This document shows positions 46,180 to 56,480 of a stretch of 64,000 nucleotides of DNA, one piece after another. Below the pieces are notes generated by a model that was not told where the DNA came from, did not search any database, and saw only the letters and a list, made by a program, of their open reading frames with translations. Position numbers and translations under genes: made by a program. The stretch spans positions 74,880,631-74,944,630 of the forward strand of contig CM024755.1 of the NCBI GenBank assembly GCA_014218235.1. Direction: 5' to 3'. This DNA is from Colocasia esculenta (lineage: Eukaryota; Streptophyta; Magnoliopsida; Alismatales; Araceae). Each line of letters begins with the position of its first letter. The first letter of the stretch is position 1.

Positions 46180-47636
46180 CATGCAACAACTAACAATGAC
46201 GCCATTTTTTTTTTGAATATCAGAAATTGAGAAACAAGTGACTCGTGACTCTATAACCTACGACAAAAAATACGACACAACGACATACCACGAGTGAGAT
46301 CAGCAGTGTGAACTAATAAAGTTGCAGCAATTTACGGCCGTGCACGTGTCCAGGAAAGTGAGTGCGTCAAAACAGATACTACAAATTTCAGATTCTGGGC
46401 AACTTCACAGTTCTATTTTTTTTTTTTGTTCCACGCAATCAAAGATTTTCCACCTTTATTAATGATATTCCATAATTAATATAACAAATTGATGCTCAAG
46501 ATATGGTCATAGTTAATCTCACAAAATTCCGCACCAATAAATTTAAACTGGCTAGATGTTCCTACCACACATTCACGATGGAAAATTTAACCAGATACAG
46601 GACGAGCAAGAGATGAGAGCGGGCTGTAAACGCTAACTGACTCGCTGCAGAGCGAGGTACCACCGACAAACGTGTCCACACGCACGTCACAATCACAAAG
46701 CCGAAGTCAAACACCCGTTGTCGTGGGGACGAGATCCGCTGTCCCGGTCCGGTTCGATCTCAACGCAGCAAGCAAACGCTGTACGGACGCCACGTCTTGT
46801 CCGGTCGTAGGAGATACAACCGATCTCTTGGGATGCTTGCGTGGGGGCATACGCGGATGAAGTGGTTGAAAGATATCGTGTGGCAGTGCTGGGAAGTGGA
46901 TGGGCACTGGAGGTTCTCCATTCACGTTTGGCTCGCCATGCTGGTTCATCCGACACAGTAAGGCGCCGCCTGGTGGCTCGAACACTTGTGTGAGAAGTGG
47001 CAAACATCGAGGACGGCTGCACTAGGGTGGTGTGGGCTGAGGGTGTCGGCCCCCAGTTGGTGAAACCCGCTAGCCGACCCCTCACTACTCCTGTGCGCGG
47101 CTCCGAAGACAGGAGAACGGAACGATGGCGAGGCCACCAGAGCAGTCGCTGGAGAAGACCGGAGCGGCCACGGACCGACGCGGTGAAGGCACCGGTGCTG
47201 GCTCGAGGTGAAGGCGGGTGCACGCGTGGGCGACAGCACCGGGCGCGAGGTGGCCTGGGCACTCACGGGGGGCCCACGGCGCTGGCGAGGTGGGGCGGCT
47301 AGGAGAGGGTGCGGGCGCGTGGGAGGGCACGGGCGCGAGGAAGCGTGGACGCGTGGGGGCGCGGACGTGTGGGGGCGTGGACGGGAGGGTGCGGGCGCGT
47401 GGGCACCGGGGTTGCTGGGGTGGGGCGACTGCTGACGACCGGGCGACCGGGGACAGCCAAGCACCGGGCGATCGGGGTTGCGGGGGCGTGGAGCAGCCCC
47501 CCTCGACGCGTGCGTGGACGCAGGGGCGACCCCTTCGACTTGGCTCTCCGGTGGAGGTTGCAGAGGAACAGTCGAGACTTCGTGTGAAGGGGAGGAAGAA
47601 AACGACGACCGGATTGACTTCTAAGAAGAAGCCGAC
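46180..47636 (-). other. CRM-like leader with GC-rich segment
   Basis: About 1.45 kb between PBS and gag. 46200-46660 is AT-rich with poly-T (46419-46428). 46680-47600 is GC-rich; on the minus strand it is full of CGCCCC and CGTGCC words and gives long proline-rich frames in several phases. I do not recognise a protein. Confidence 0.6.
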
Positions 47637-47638
47637 CG

Positions 47639-47650
47639 TCTCTGATACCA
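47639..47650 (-). promoter_or_regulatory. CRM-like primer-binding site
   Basis: The minus strand reads TGGTATCAGAGA, three bases after the LTR end: Met-tRNA type. Confidence 0.9.
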
Positions 47651-47653
47651 CTT

Positions 47654-48143
47654 TGATGCGGCACAGTGCTGTGGGCAGGGAAAAACGCAGAGACAGGGAG
47701 AGAGGGCGGTGGGAGGAAGAAGAAGAAGGGTCGGGACGTGGGCTTCCACCCTGGGGAATCCACCCCGTTGAGAGAGAAGACCAAGGCTGCGCATGCAAAG
47801 CTTCTTCAAATCTTCATCAAACCCTAAAACAGATCATTACACCTTATTTATAGTGAGGGAACCCTAATGGTCCTCACTAATACATCCAAAGACCAAAATA
47901 ACCTCAAGCCCTAAAAATAGGTCCAAAATCGGACCCAAAAATACACAGAAAATAAAAGAACTCAAATGGGCCTCATATGGGCCTTATTACATCAACAAAA
48001 TGCTCAAACTCATAAAAGACACATGCTGGGGGCCCGACGGCAAGTCGCCAAGCCAAATGGACGTCGTCGTCGCTGCTCGTCGCCTCCGCCTGCGGTAAAC
48101 TTGGACCCTGTCGGTCCGGTCCAGTGCTCTGGTGTCCCCACCG
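47654..48143 (-). repeat. CRM-like 5' LTR (490 bp)
   Basis: Same length as the other LTR and very similar. Its first base on the minus strand is C, where the 3' LTR has T, so the terminal TG is damaged. ATTAC follows at 48144-48148. Confidence 0.93.
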
Positions 48144-48394
48144 ATTACTTCTCATGGTTTATTGGCCTTTCCTAGTAGGTTCTCCTTTTATCCAATTCTT
48201 AAGAATCTGACTCATCAGACTTCCATGGTTTGACCCAAAGACCTCAAGTTCTCATCCCCTTTCATGAAATTCCCACACATTATAAGATTTCTTCCATTGG
48301 ACTCTTTTACTTTAAATACTCTAATTGAACCCTTCTCAAATGTTTCCACCAATTTATTCTCATTAGGATTTAAAAATCCATGATGTTACAGTTT

Positions 48395-48560
48395 GTGACG
48401 AAGTGAAGCATCGTATATGACGAAGTGAAGGTTTGTATATGACGATGTGAAGCTTCAATTGGTCAGTTTATAACGTCATTGATCGAAGTGAAACCTCCTA
48501 TATGACGAAGTTAGTTTCATATATGACGAAGTGAAGTTTCATATATGACGAAGTTAGCTT
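48395..48560. repeat. Array of TATATGACGAAGTGAAG units
   Basis: Five to seven imperfect units (variants GACGATGTGAAG and GACGAAGTTAG), spaced 20-35 bp. Confidence 0.75.
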
Positions 48561-48686
48561 CAACTGATCTTGACAAAACTGGTATGACGAAGTTATTGAT
48601 TTGTGTAAATCTTGTCATCACCAATATTAAAAAGGTTAATACTTAAGAATGGTTCATGTTTTAAGGATGCAGGTTGTTACAAGGTG

Positions 48687-48723
48687 TGTCTGTCGACAAC
48701 TTCCAGGGTTGGTTGTCGACAGA
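48687..48723. repeat. Perfect 13-bp inverted repeat with 11-bp spacer
   Basis: Arms GTCTGTCGACAAC and GTTGTCGACAGAC. Partial copies of the word (TTGACAGA, TTGTCGACA, CTGTCGATAGAT) lie in the next 150 bp. Confidence 0.85.
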
Positions 48724-49167
48724 CGAAAAACTTGGTGATGGATCAAGCTTTTGCAACGAAGGTTTACTGCAGTAGCTATTGACAGATCCATCAAGACTTG
48801 TCGACATGCAACTTATCTATCGGCAAACACATAGAATCTGTCGATAGATATGGTCATGTTTCAAGAACCAACGTTCCAGTGATCCAAAAATTGGCATTAT
48901 AATTGAGCTTCTACCCTAACCTCCACATGGTTTACTTATGCCAATGGTTTATCTTACTATCTGAGACCCTATAAAATTATAGTTTACCATCCCTCAAATG
49001 CATCTTATCACCTCTTTCCTTATTAGTTTTCCCACATGTACGAAGGAGACTTTTCTTGTTGGCTCTTTCTCCATAAAACAAAAAATTCAACTGGAATCCT
49101 TATATAATTATTTCCATACATTAATCATATTTGTTTATGGTTCAAAAATTTAGGTCGTTACATATAT

Positions 49168-49800
49168 ATCCCTTGGGAAGAGATGGAATGCAAGATCAAA
49201 CTTAAAAGTTGGCTTCGTCAAATGCTCCAGCAGGCGCAGAAAGGCGAGAAACTGCCTTTGCCCGAAGAATTGACCATTTTCTACAAGGATGATGAAATCA
49301 CCATCGAGAAGTTCCAAGATATGTTGAAGAACTTCTCTTGCAATATGGTGTCGATACCGCCGCCCGCAAGCTTGCTGCCTCCAACCGGCAAGACTGTCGT
49401 GGTGACTTATCAACACCATGGTCGAGGGAGTGGAAGGGGTCGTGGATGAGGAAAGAAGTCCACCCTACCTCCATATGAGAAGCCCGACTCACCGAGCCTT
49501 AGCAAAGTCATAGTCCTCCAGGGCGAAAATCCCCAACCCATCCTCGAAGTTGAAGTGCAGGTGAATTTCTTTGTCTTTGACCCCTTTGATGAAGAAGAAG
49601 AACAGGAGGAGGTCACAAGCAAGCTCCCCCACAAAAAGGGTTACTGAGCAAACTGGTCGGCCAGCTCCGTCTGAAGAAGACAAAGAAGAGGCCTCATCCC
49701 CGGAGGAAGGTCTCTTGGCATTAGGTAAGGAGTACACTAATGCTGATCTAGTAAGAAAAATCCTACGCTCTTTATCTTCAATTTGGCACACAAAAGCTGT
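49168..49800 (+). pseudogene. Degenerate retroelement-derived coding region, part 3
   Basis: Probably continues the region cut at 12641. Frames are open but broken: IPWEEMECKIKLKSWLRQ, PLPEELTIFYKDDEITIEKF and VVVTYQHHGRGSGRGRG, then ALGKEYTNADLVRKILRSL. The last resembles the EYTNxDLVRKxLRSLP stretch of UBN2-type gag proteins of plant retroelements. Joining across one TATAT leaves the two sides one base out of phase, so slippage or an indel must be assumed. Confidence 0.4.
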
Positions 49801-51446
49801 AGCGGTCCTCGTCGTTCAAACCTGTTAACCTAATAATGAGCTTCACCCAACTCCGCCTCCCGCGAACGAGCCGAAGCCTCGCAAGGGATACCACACACAA
49901 GTCCATAGAAATATAAAGAAAACAACTCAAATATGTATAAGACTGTCACATCTCATAAATATTCATATGAAATATGCATAGCCATTTCTCAACAGTAGCC
50001 AAACACAAGTACAGCAAACTGGGGCAAACCCCGAGGTGAACAGAAAGAAAGATTACACTACTGGTAGTGCAGACCCAACTCCACTACGGTGTGGCTCTGA
50101 ACTAGACGAAGGGCGAGAAGCCTTCTGCTCTCCCTCACCTGAAAGGAGTAGGGGTGAGCCTCGCAAGTCACTGGCTCAGTAGGGAAACTCCCTCAAAAGC
50201 CAAACAAAACCAAAGTACAGAAGTAGGAAGCTATGCTACGCAATTTATAGATCTATCTAGGCAGGATATTAAAGCTGTAAACGATCATTACCACGTGCTA
50301 CTAACATTAAACAACTTTAATAAATAAACGGTAAACCACATCCAAGTGTACATGCTAAAGTAGGAAAACGCCACACTCGGGTCCCGAAGACTGGTTCGTG
50401 ACACCAGCAACCGACCCGGAGAAATCACACAGGACTACCTCTCAATCTCGCAGCCACAGACGAAAGGTCCAGCTACCGCTCCACTAGAACAAGCCAAGAA
50501 ACTGTGGAGATCAACCAACACCACTCTTGCGGACCATACAGCCGTAGGCCCATGCCTGGCACATTTAGGGACTCTGGCTCGAGCTCCCTAAAGTGAGGCA
50601 CTGGAAAACAAGACTAGCTGGGGCCCAGTATGTCTACTAGTGTCTGTAACCCCCAACCACGAGCGTGCTACAAGCGACAAACACAAACTCTCACAAATCG
50701 ATGTCCCACTGCCATCTTTCCCTTAGCCGGACGTACAACTCTACACAAGAGTGAGGGTGTCCAGGAAGACGACACAGACCTCGACGATACACAAGTACCG
50801 GGACAAGCCCCGAGCACTAACGTGCCTGGCTCTCACAAAATATGGGGCTCCCAACTGAAGAGGTAACCACGGTAGGCATCGTACTACTCACCACACACAC
50901 ACAAACCATGTGAACATCGCTCAAACCACGTGAACACTAGGCTCCTCAAACTCCACAAGTGCCGACAGACTGCTTACCATTGCCATGCATAATAAATAAC
51001 GATAATCCGATAACCACATAACCATGCACAAGCCCATTGCCATCTAAATCTAGAACGTGACGGGGTCCACTGTCGCCTTCTGAACGCGACACCTCGATAT
51101 GTCGCGTTCATAAGAAGAACGCGACGGGTCGGGCTGTCGCGTTCAGAACGCGACGGGTCGGGCTGTCGCGTTCAGAACGCGACGGGTCGGGCTGTCGCGT
51201 TCAGAACGCGACAGGCAGGTCCGTCACCTTCACAGACAGTGACCTAAAACCGGGGTTCCATCTCCAGAATCCCCATACAAACCATGCAAAACGCTGTAAC
51301 AAGTAGTTATTCATATTCTATTCGTTGCCCTAGCATGATTTCTAACATCTATAACACAAATAATAAGCTACGCATGCTCCACATGCAATCCACGATGTGA
51401 AACAGGGCAGAATCTCTCTACCTTCACGAAGAACGCAATGTACGAT
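49798..51446 (-). repeat. LTR-C: 3' part of a minus-oriented LTR
   Basis: The left end, TGTAGCGGTCC, is only probable. Signals on the minus strand: donor GAAG then GTAGAG (51421), a block of six GAACGCGAC-type dyads (51081-51212), and near 50150-50200 the GTGACTTGCGAGGCTCACC stretch that occupies the place of the CTAGTTTGCTCA stretch in LTR-D and the solo LTR. It is interrupted at 51447 by LTR-D; its U3 was not found. Confidence 0.5.
51081..51212. repeat. Block of GAACGCGAC-N10-GTCGCGTTC dyads
   Basis: One dyad at 51081-51110 (spacer ACCTCGATAT), then three exact 29-bp units at 51117, 51146 and 51175 (spacer GGGTCGGGCT), each with 9-bp arms, then one more left arm at 51204-51212 with a decayed partner. 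Confidence 0.95.
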
Positions 51447-54400
51447 TGTAGTACACCGGAAAATTTAATTACATAAAAATTCAAATAAAAGGAAATAAAT
51501 AATTTTCATAATATCAGAGTATTAAAACATATGTACCATTATCGTATGTGCAAGAACACATCGGAAAATTCCATAAAAATTATAAATCAACCCCAAACAT
51601 TATTCTTAAATGCTACATGAGTAAATTCATGCAACAAAAAATCCAATTGACCAAGTGTATGTCACATTGTGCCAAATTATCAAAATTAGGAAACTAGGTC
51701 AGAAAATCGTTAACACGAAAATGTGACATGACCATAAAATTAAATAAAAATATTGGAGAGACTTCCAACATTATATATTGATGACCTATTATCGATATTG
51801 GGCCAATGGATCACTTTTGGTCCAAAAATCAAATGAAGCAAGAAAATACATGAAAATTCGTAACCATAAATAAGCTGAAATTAGAAAGAGGCAATTAGGG
51901 TAGAATTGGGATGCAATCATGCACTCTTGGAAACCCAAATTTGTGCCTAGCCACCCATGGAGCTTTCTTGATGGCCAAGACTCTCCAATGGAGGGAGAGA
52001 TCTTCAAAATATGGAAAGACACAAGCTAAAACCGCAACTCTCCTTTTCTTGTTGCATTATGACTTCCAAAAGCCATAGATGCTTAAATACTCTATCCAAA
52101 ACCCTTGGGGATGAGTTTCACAACTTGTTGGGGTCATGTGGAGGAGCTCTTGGCGGCTGGGGAGCAGGAGAGCGAGCACACGAAGCCCTTCTTCTTCCCC
52201 ATCGCGTCTGCTTCAGGCCTGCACAAACCGTCCACTTGGAGTCGACCAAAGGTAGGTCAAACCTAAATCCCATCATGCATGGCTTATACCCCTGGAACGA
52301 GGGTCAAGTCTACTTCCTAACCCAACTGGAATGCACAATTTTCATGCAGTATACTCAGAGTACTAGGCGTTCTTCAAACAGTGGTCTGAACAAGGGTTTT
52401 CTGAAGAATGAAACTTCATCAACCTAGAAGGTAGGATTTCTCAGACCAAACCTTAACAAATCCTATACCAATGTGTAGAGCATCGAGTCTACATTCATTT
52501 CCAACTGAGTTCATCGAATTCCATTGAGTACATCATGAGTTATAGGCGTTTTGCCAAAGTCGCGCAAGTTAGGGATTTTTCCTGTTCAAGTCAATTTATC
52601 ACGCATCCCGAGGTCATTTTAAATTACTTAAAAATTATAGTTCTATCCTATTTCATGTTCCCAACAACTTTCATGTTGACACTTTTTTCCCAAAAGCCCT
52701 AGTTTATAAGATATAAGCGTTGCATGGATTGAGCACCCGTGTTTTCTGCATTTTCTGCGTTTTCGGGATGAAGCTTGAATCACGTCCAGTCCAGGCGACG
52801 CGATTCAAGGGGCTTGTTAAATGCGTCCGCCTATGGTGACGCAATTTGGGGCCCATACAGTGCCTCAAACTATGGACCGTTGACCGGTCAAAAACCCCTG
52901 AAATGCGACGGCCAAGGAAGACACGATTCAGACAGATTTCCCGCCCAAGATTTTTGGGGATTTTTATATTGCGATTTTAAATGGTTTTCATGAGCGTGTC
53001 GGGATGCCCCAACGTGATTCAGTGTGAAACGCAGCCACCCATGTGGACGCGATTTTGAGTCTTCACGGTTACGCCTGTTTCACTTGTGTACTACGTTTTT
53101 AAGTGCGTCCACTGTGTAGGACGCGTATTTCAAGGCTTACCCGAGGACTATTTTACATGGTATGAAGTGCATGATTTGTACATCCTGGTTCTAATCATCT
53201 CATGAGGTCTGTTTAATGGCTTAAAAGTAATTAACCCATTTAAAAGCTACAATTATACAAATGTCATTCTAATTGCTCTCTTAATGATGTGACCATTCAT
53301 GTAACTTGTGATTTACTCTTCCTACTGTTCTAGCTTAATAAAATGATAATTGTCATCTTAAAATATTGCAATCAGTGTTTAGTTAGAGTGCATAGTTTCA
53401 TCTCATGTTATCATGTTAAGTGCTTTCCGCGAGTTTGAAACTGGTGGATTGTGGATTGAGATGCATACATCACTACACACTTGCACATCTAGGCAACCCT
53501 TTCTTGGGGATTTGGAAGCTCTCTATCGGTCATTCCGTATCGGTAGACAAGCGACCTTTTCTCTAAGACCTCCGTAAATCTCCGTACTTCGTGGATTCCC
53601 TCATGAAGACCGAGTTGGTTATACCATTGAAGTTCCCTGGAGATAGCATGCACTTTCTCTCTCATCTTGTTCTCGTGAGTGTGATTTACAATCTAGACTC
53701 AAGCCATTAATGTAAAGATTGAACTAAAGTATAAATCGTACCGTTATGCTGCCAAATTTATCTCTTGACCATTGTTATCATGAAATCATGTTCAATTTAC
53801 TTATTACTTGTTCTCGTCATCATCATGAACATGACATTACACATGCTTACATATTGAAACTCTTATTGGCCATTATTAATGACTGTGGGTATCTACATTT
53901 AAATTAAAATGAGATGCTGACTGGGCACGGTGAGTGTCCAAGGGCTCTAGTCTAGCCCCAATGATGGAGAGTCATAAATATATTGTAAACCATGGGGTAT
54001 AATGATTACTGGCATTGCATCTGCGCTGGGAGTACTTGTGTGTTGAATGCTAGATACAATAACCATATACACGTGACCTAGTAGGCATTTCAAGGTGGAT
54101 CTTTCCTTGGTGTACATTAATGTCTCATGCCTGTTTAGTGTTACATGATCGTGCTCATGCGTGCTTGCTTGCTTGCGTGATATGGCATCCTGCATTTATT
54201 GCAATTAGTGATATCTTGCATTCTTGAAAGCTATTGGCATCGAGTGAAATATTGCGTGCTTGTACAAAATGATATATTGCTAGTTCTATCTTGTTATATC
54301 ATTCTAAATCTTGCTCTATCATGATCACTCTATCTAGCTTGTTTCATGTATCATGTTTTAATAAGTTTTATTCGTACTTGCATATCATGACATTCATCGT

Positions 54401-54842
54401 GCTTACCTAGTTCTAAATTGCTAATCACTTATATCATTGCCCGCACATTGAGATATAAATCCTACGCTAGTTTGCTCATCCCCTACTTTTAACCATTCTA
54501 GGTGATTATGAAATTCAAGAAGAGGAGCAAGTCGAGGATGGGAATGTGTCCGAGTGATGAGCGTTCCAACTATGAGTCTATATTTAGTTAGTTTGCTTTG
54601 AGTGTTAGATTCATGTAGTAGGAAGTGAGGCAATATGTACTTTTCATTTTATTGAGTCTAGTCCTGTTATCCCATAGTTCAAGAGTTGCATTAGTTACAT
54701 TTAATACAATGAGATGAATTGAATACAATTTCCATTGAGTTCCATATTTGGGCCCTATTCTGATGCTGTGTTGATACACAATTAGTGCGTGCTTGCTAGA
54801 GGCTTATTTGCCGACGGAGAGTTCACCACAAGCCAAGTAAAG
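51447..54842 (+). repeat. LTR-D: plus-oriented LTR, same family as the solo LTR at 59120
   Basis: Begins TGTAGTACACCGG. TTAAATAC TATA-like sequence near 52082, donor GAAG then GTAGGA (52431), dyad CTTGAATCACGTC/GACGCGATTCAAG with a 10-bp spacer (52774-52809). It aligns along most of its length to the reverse complement of 59120-62789. Homology stops near 54820 at GCTTATTTGCCGAC, so its true 3' end is not seen. The right boundary is approximate. Confidence 0.65.
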
Positions 54843-56480
54843 TGTGTATAAAAAAAACAGGTGCTCGACGTTCTAGAGGAATTCTAGAACAGTGGAGCGT
54901 CGATATCGGTATATAAACAACGCAAGAAACGAATACAAATCCTTTAAAATAGGGCAATTAATATACTTTATTGCAATAAATTACCAGATACATTATGAGA
55001 TATTTTATGCCAGATTTCAGCCATATATGGATGGTTCATGTGTGTGCATGTGTAAGAGAAATCATAGATAGAAAAGAAGTCGTGAATATGTATTTTAAAG
55101 CATTCAATATAGCTCCATTTTAAAATAGGTGTTTCCATTTCAAAAATCCTGTGAACGCGACGTAGGCCAGTAAGGGTCGCGACAGGGTCAGGGCAGATCG
55201 CGACAGGGCCTGAAAAGGGTCGCGACAGGGCTGCCAGGACAGAAGGCCAGAACACGACGTAGGGTACTATCGCGTTCAGAACACCACAGGGAAAGCGTCG
55301 CGACGGGCTTGAGAACGCGACCTATCAGGCCGTCGCGTTCTCAGGTCCATGGCCTGAGTCTGACAGAGTTCTGCTCTGTCTTGGATTGCGGTCTAGAAAT
55401 ATCAGATTTTGATACGGGGTCGTTCATAAAATCATAACTAATTGTATACACAATGAAAAATCATGAAACCAGTGGCAAATGAAACTAGACATGCGAGAGT
55501 AATTCCAGTAAATAGGAATTAGAGAGAGAGTATGGTTTGAACATGGGTTGAGCATGAACAATAACGAGTAACACAGAACATGATACAGAGAGCAAGATTG
55601 ATTTAATTTGAGTAACATGCTCAACAAAAATTAGGGCTTTCAGGGGCAAAAGATCTCTAACAACATGAAGTGTCTACAGTAAAAATTTCGTAGCATGGGA
55701 TCAAGTGTACATGGAGCTATGATTCAAACATGATGACTCAGAGTTATCATGTTTGCAGAACTTCTAAAATCAAGAACAAAAGATTGGCTCGATGAAAAAT
55801 TATGAAACAAGAGGGCTTTTGTTCCTGGTGATTGGAACTACCTATAGATAGATTTGATTTAGTTTTGCTTGTGAGAATGCCTACCTTTGACTCGATTTGT
55901 CTTCTAGGGTTAAAATCTCCAAGAATGAGGAAGAAGCTCCAAGAACTCCTTCTCCCCACGAGATCCTCTCCTCCTTGGCCTCTTCTCCACGTCCAACAAC
56001 CTTTGGCAACGAGCTAGGGTCGGCCAAGAGGGTTTAAGAGATGTATTTATACATGTATGGGTTCCTATTCCTACTTCTATTCTAATTGCTCTTTAATTAC
56101 GAGATTTCCTAACTCCAACCTTCATTTCTTGCTTTCCAACCTCTATTTAGGTTAGGATGGGATCTAAATTCGTGCTAAATCATAAGGGGTAGGCTTAGGA
56201 ATCCAATTCCAACTCTTATTGCCTCTTTTAATGCTTAAAGAGTCCTTTTTCTATTTAGGAGATATTAAGACTCCGAATTTAGGGTATTTTCTTATTATTT
56301 ACTATTTGTAAATTCAAATTTTGACCCAATAAGTTCTAGAGGATCTATTAAGCAAAGTCCATTACTCTCTTCCATTTAATGGGTTTTATTTAATGCTCTT
56401 TTCATTGAATATCCCTTTAGCTGAGTTTTTTTTATTTATTATTTAAATTTTTATTTTTCTCAAAAATTTAGGTTGCTACA
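54843..56480 (-). repeat. T4 3' LTR (left boundary approximate)
   Basis: On the minus strand it begins TGTAGCAACC at 56480. TATAAATA lies at 56044-56051, the donor CAAAG then GTAGGC at 55884, and the dyad GAGAACGCGAC/GTCGCGTTCTC with spacer CTATCAGGCC at 55311-55342. The left end is placed at TGTGTATAAAA only because a TG is needed and homology to LTR-D has ended. Confidence 0.7.

Larger units (their letters stand above)
41735..48143 (-). mobile_element. CRM-like chromovirus lacking reverse transcriptase
   Basis: LTRs of 490 bp each (41735-42224 and 47654-48143), 5-bp duplication ATTAC (41730-41734 and 48144-48148), Met-tRNA PBS and PPT. Minus-strand order: 5' LTR, GC-rich leader, gag, zinc knuckle, protease, integrase, chromodomain, 3' LTR. 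The whole RT and the first part of RNase H are missing. Gag and pol also carry stops. Mobility would need RT in trans. Confidence 0.93.
48149..49162 (-). repeat. U3 end of a minus-oriented LTR (probably LTR-B)
   Basis: On the minus strand it begins TGTAACGACCTAAATTTTTG at 49162, a usual LTR start, and TATAT follows (49163-49167). It has an array of TATGACGAAGTGAAG units (about 48395-48560) and a perfect 13-bp hairpin (about 48687-48723). No coding. Confidence 0.6.

Noticed and set aside
47085..47798. 237-codon proline/arginine-rich frame on the minus strand
   Set aside because: It lies in the GC-rich leader and 5' LTR of the CRM-like element, several frames are open at once, and nothing resembles a protein family.
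12642..49162. A single giant LTR retrotransposon with matching LTRs at each end
   Set aside because: The left and right LTR sequences are not alike, and no gag-pol belonging to them is found between; a solo LTR or mixture of LTRs fits better.
51117..51212. CRISPR-like repeat pattern
   Set aside because: Units are contiguous with no unique spacers, and the setting is a plant LTR.
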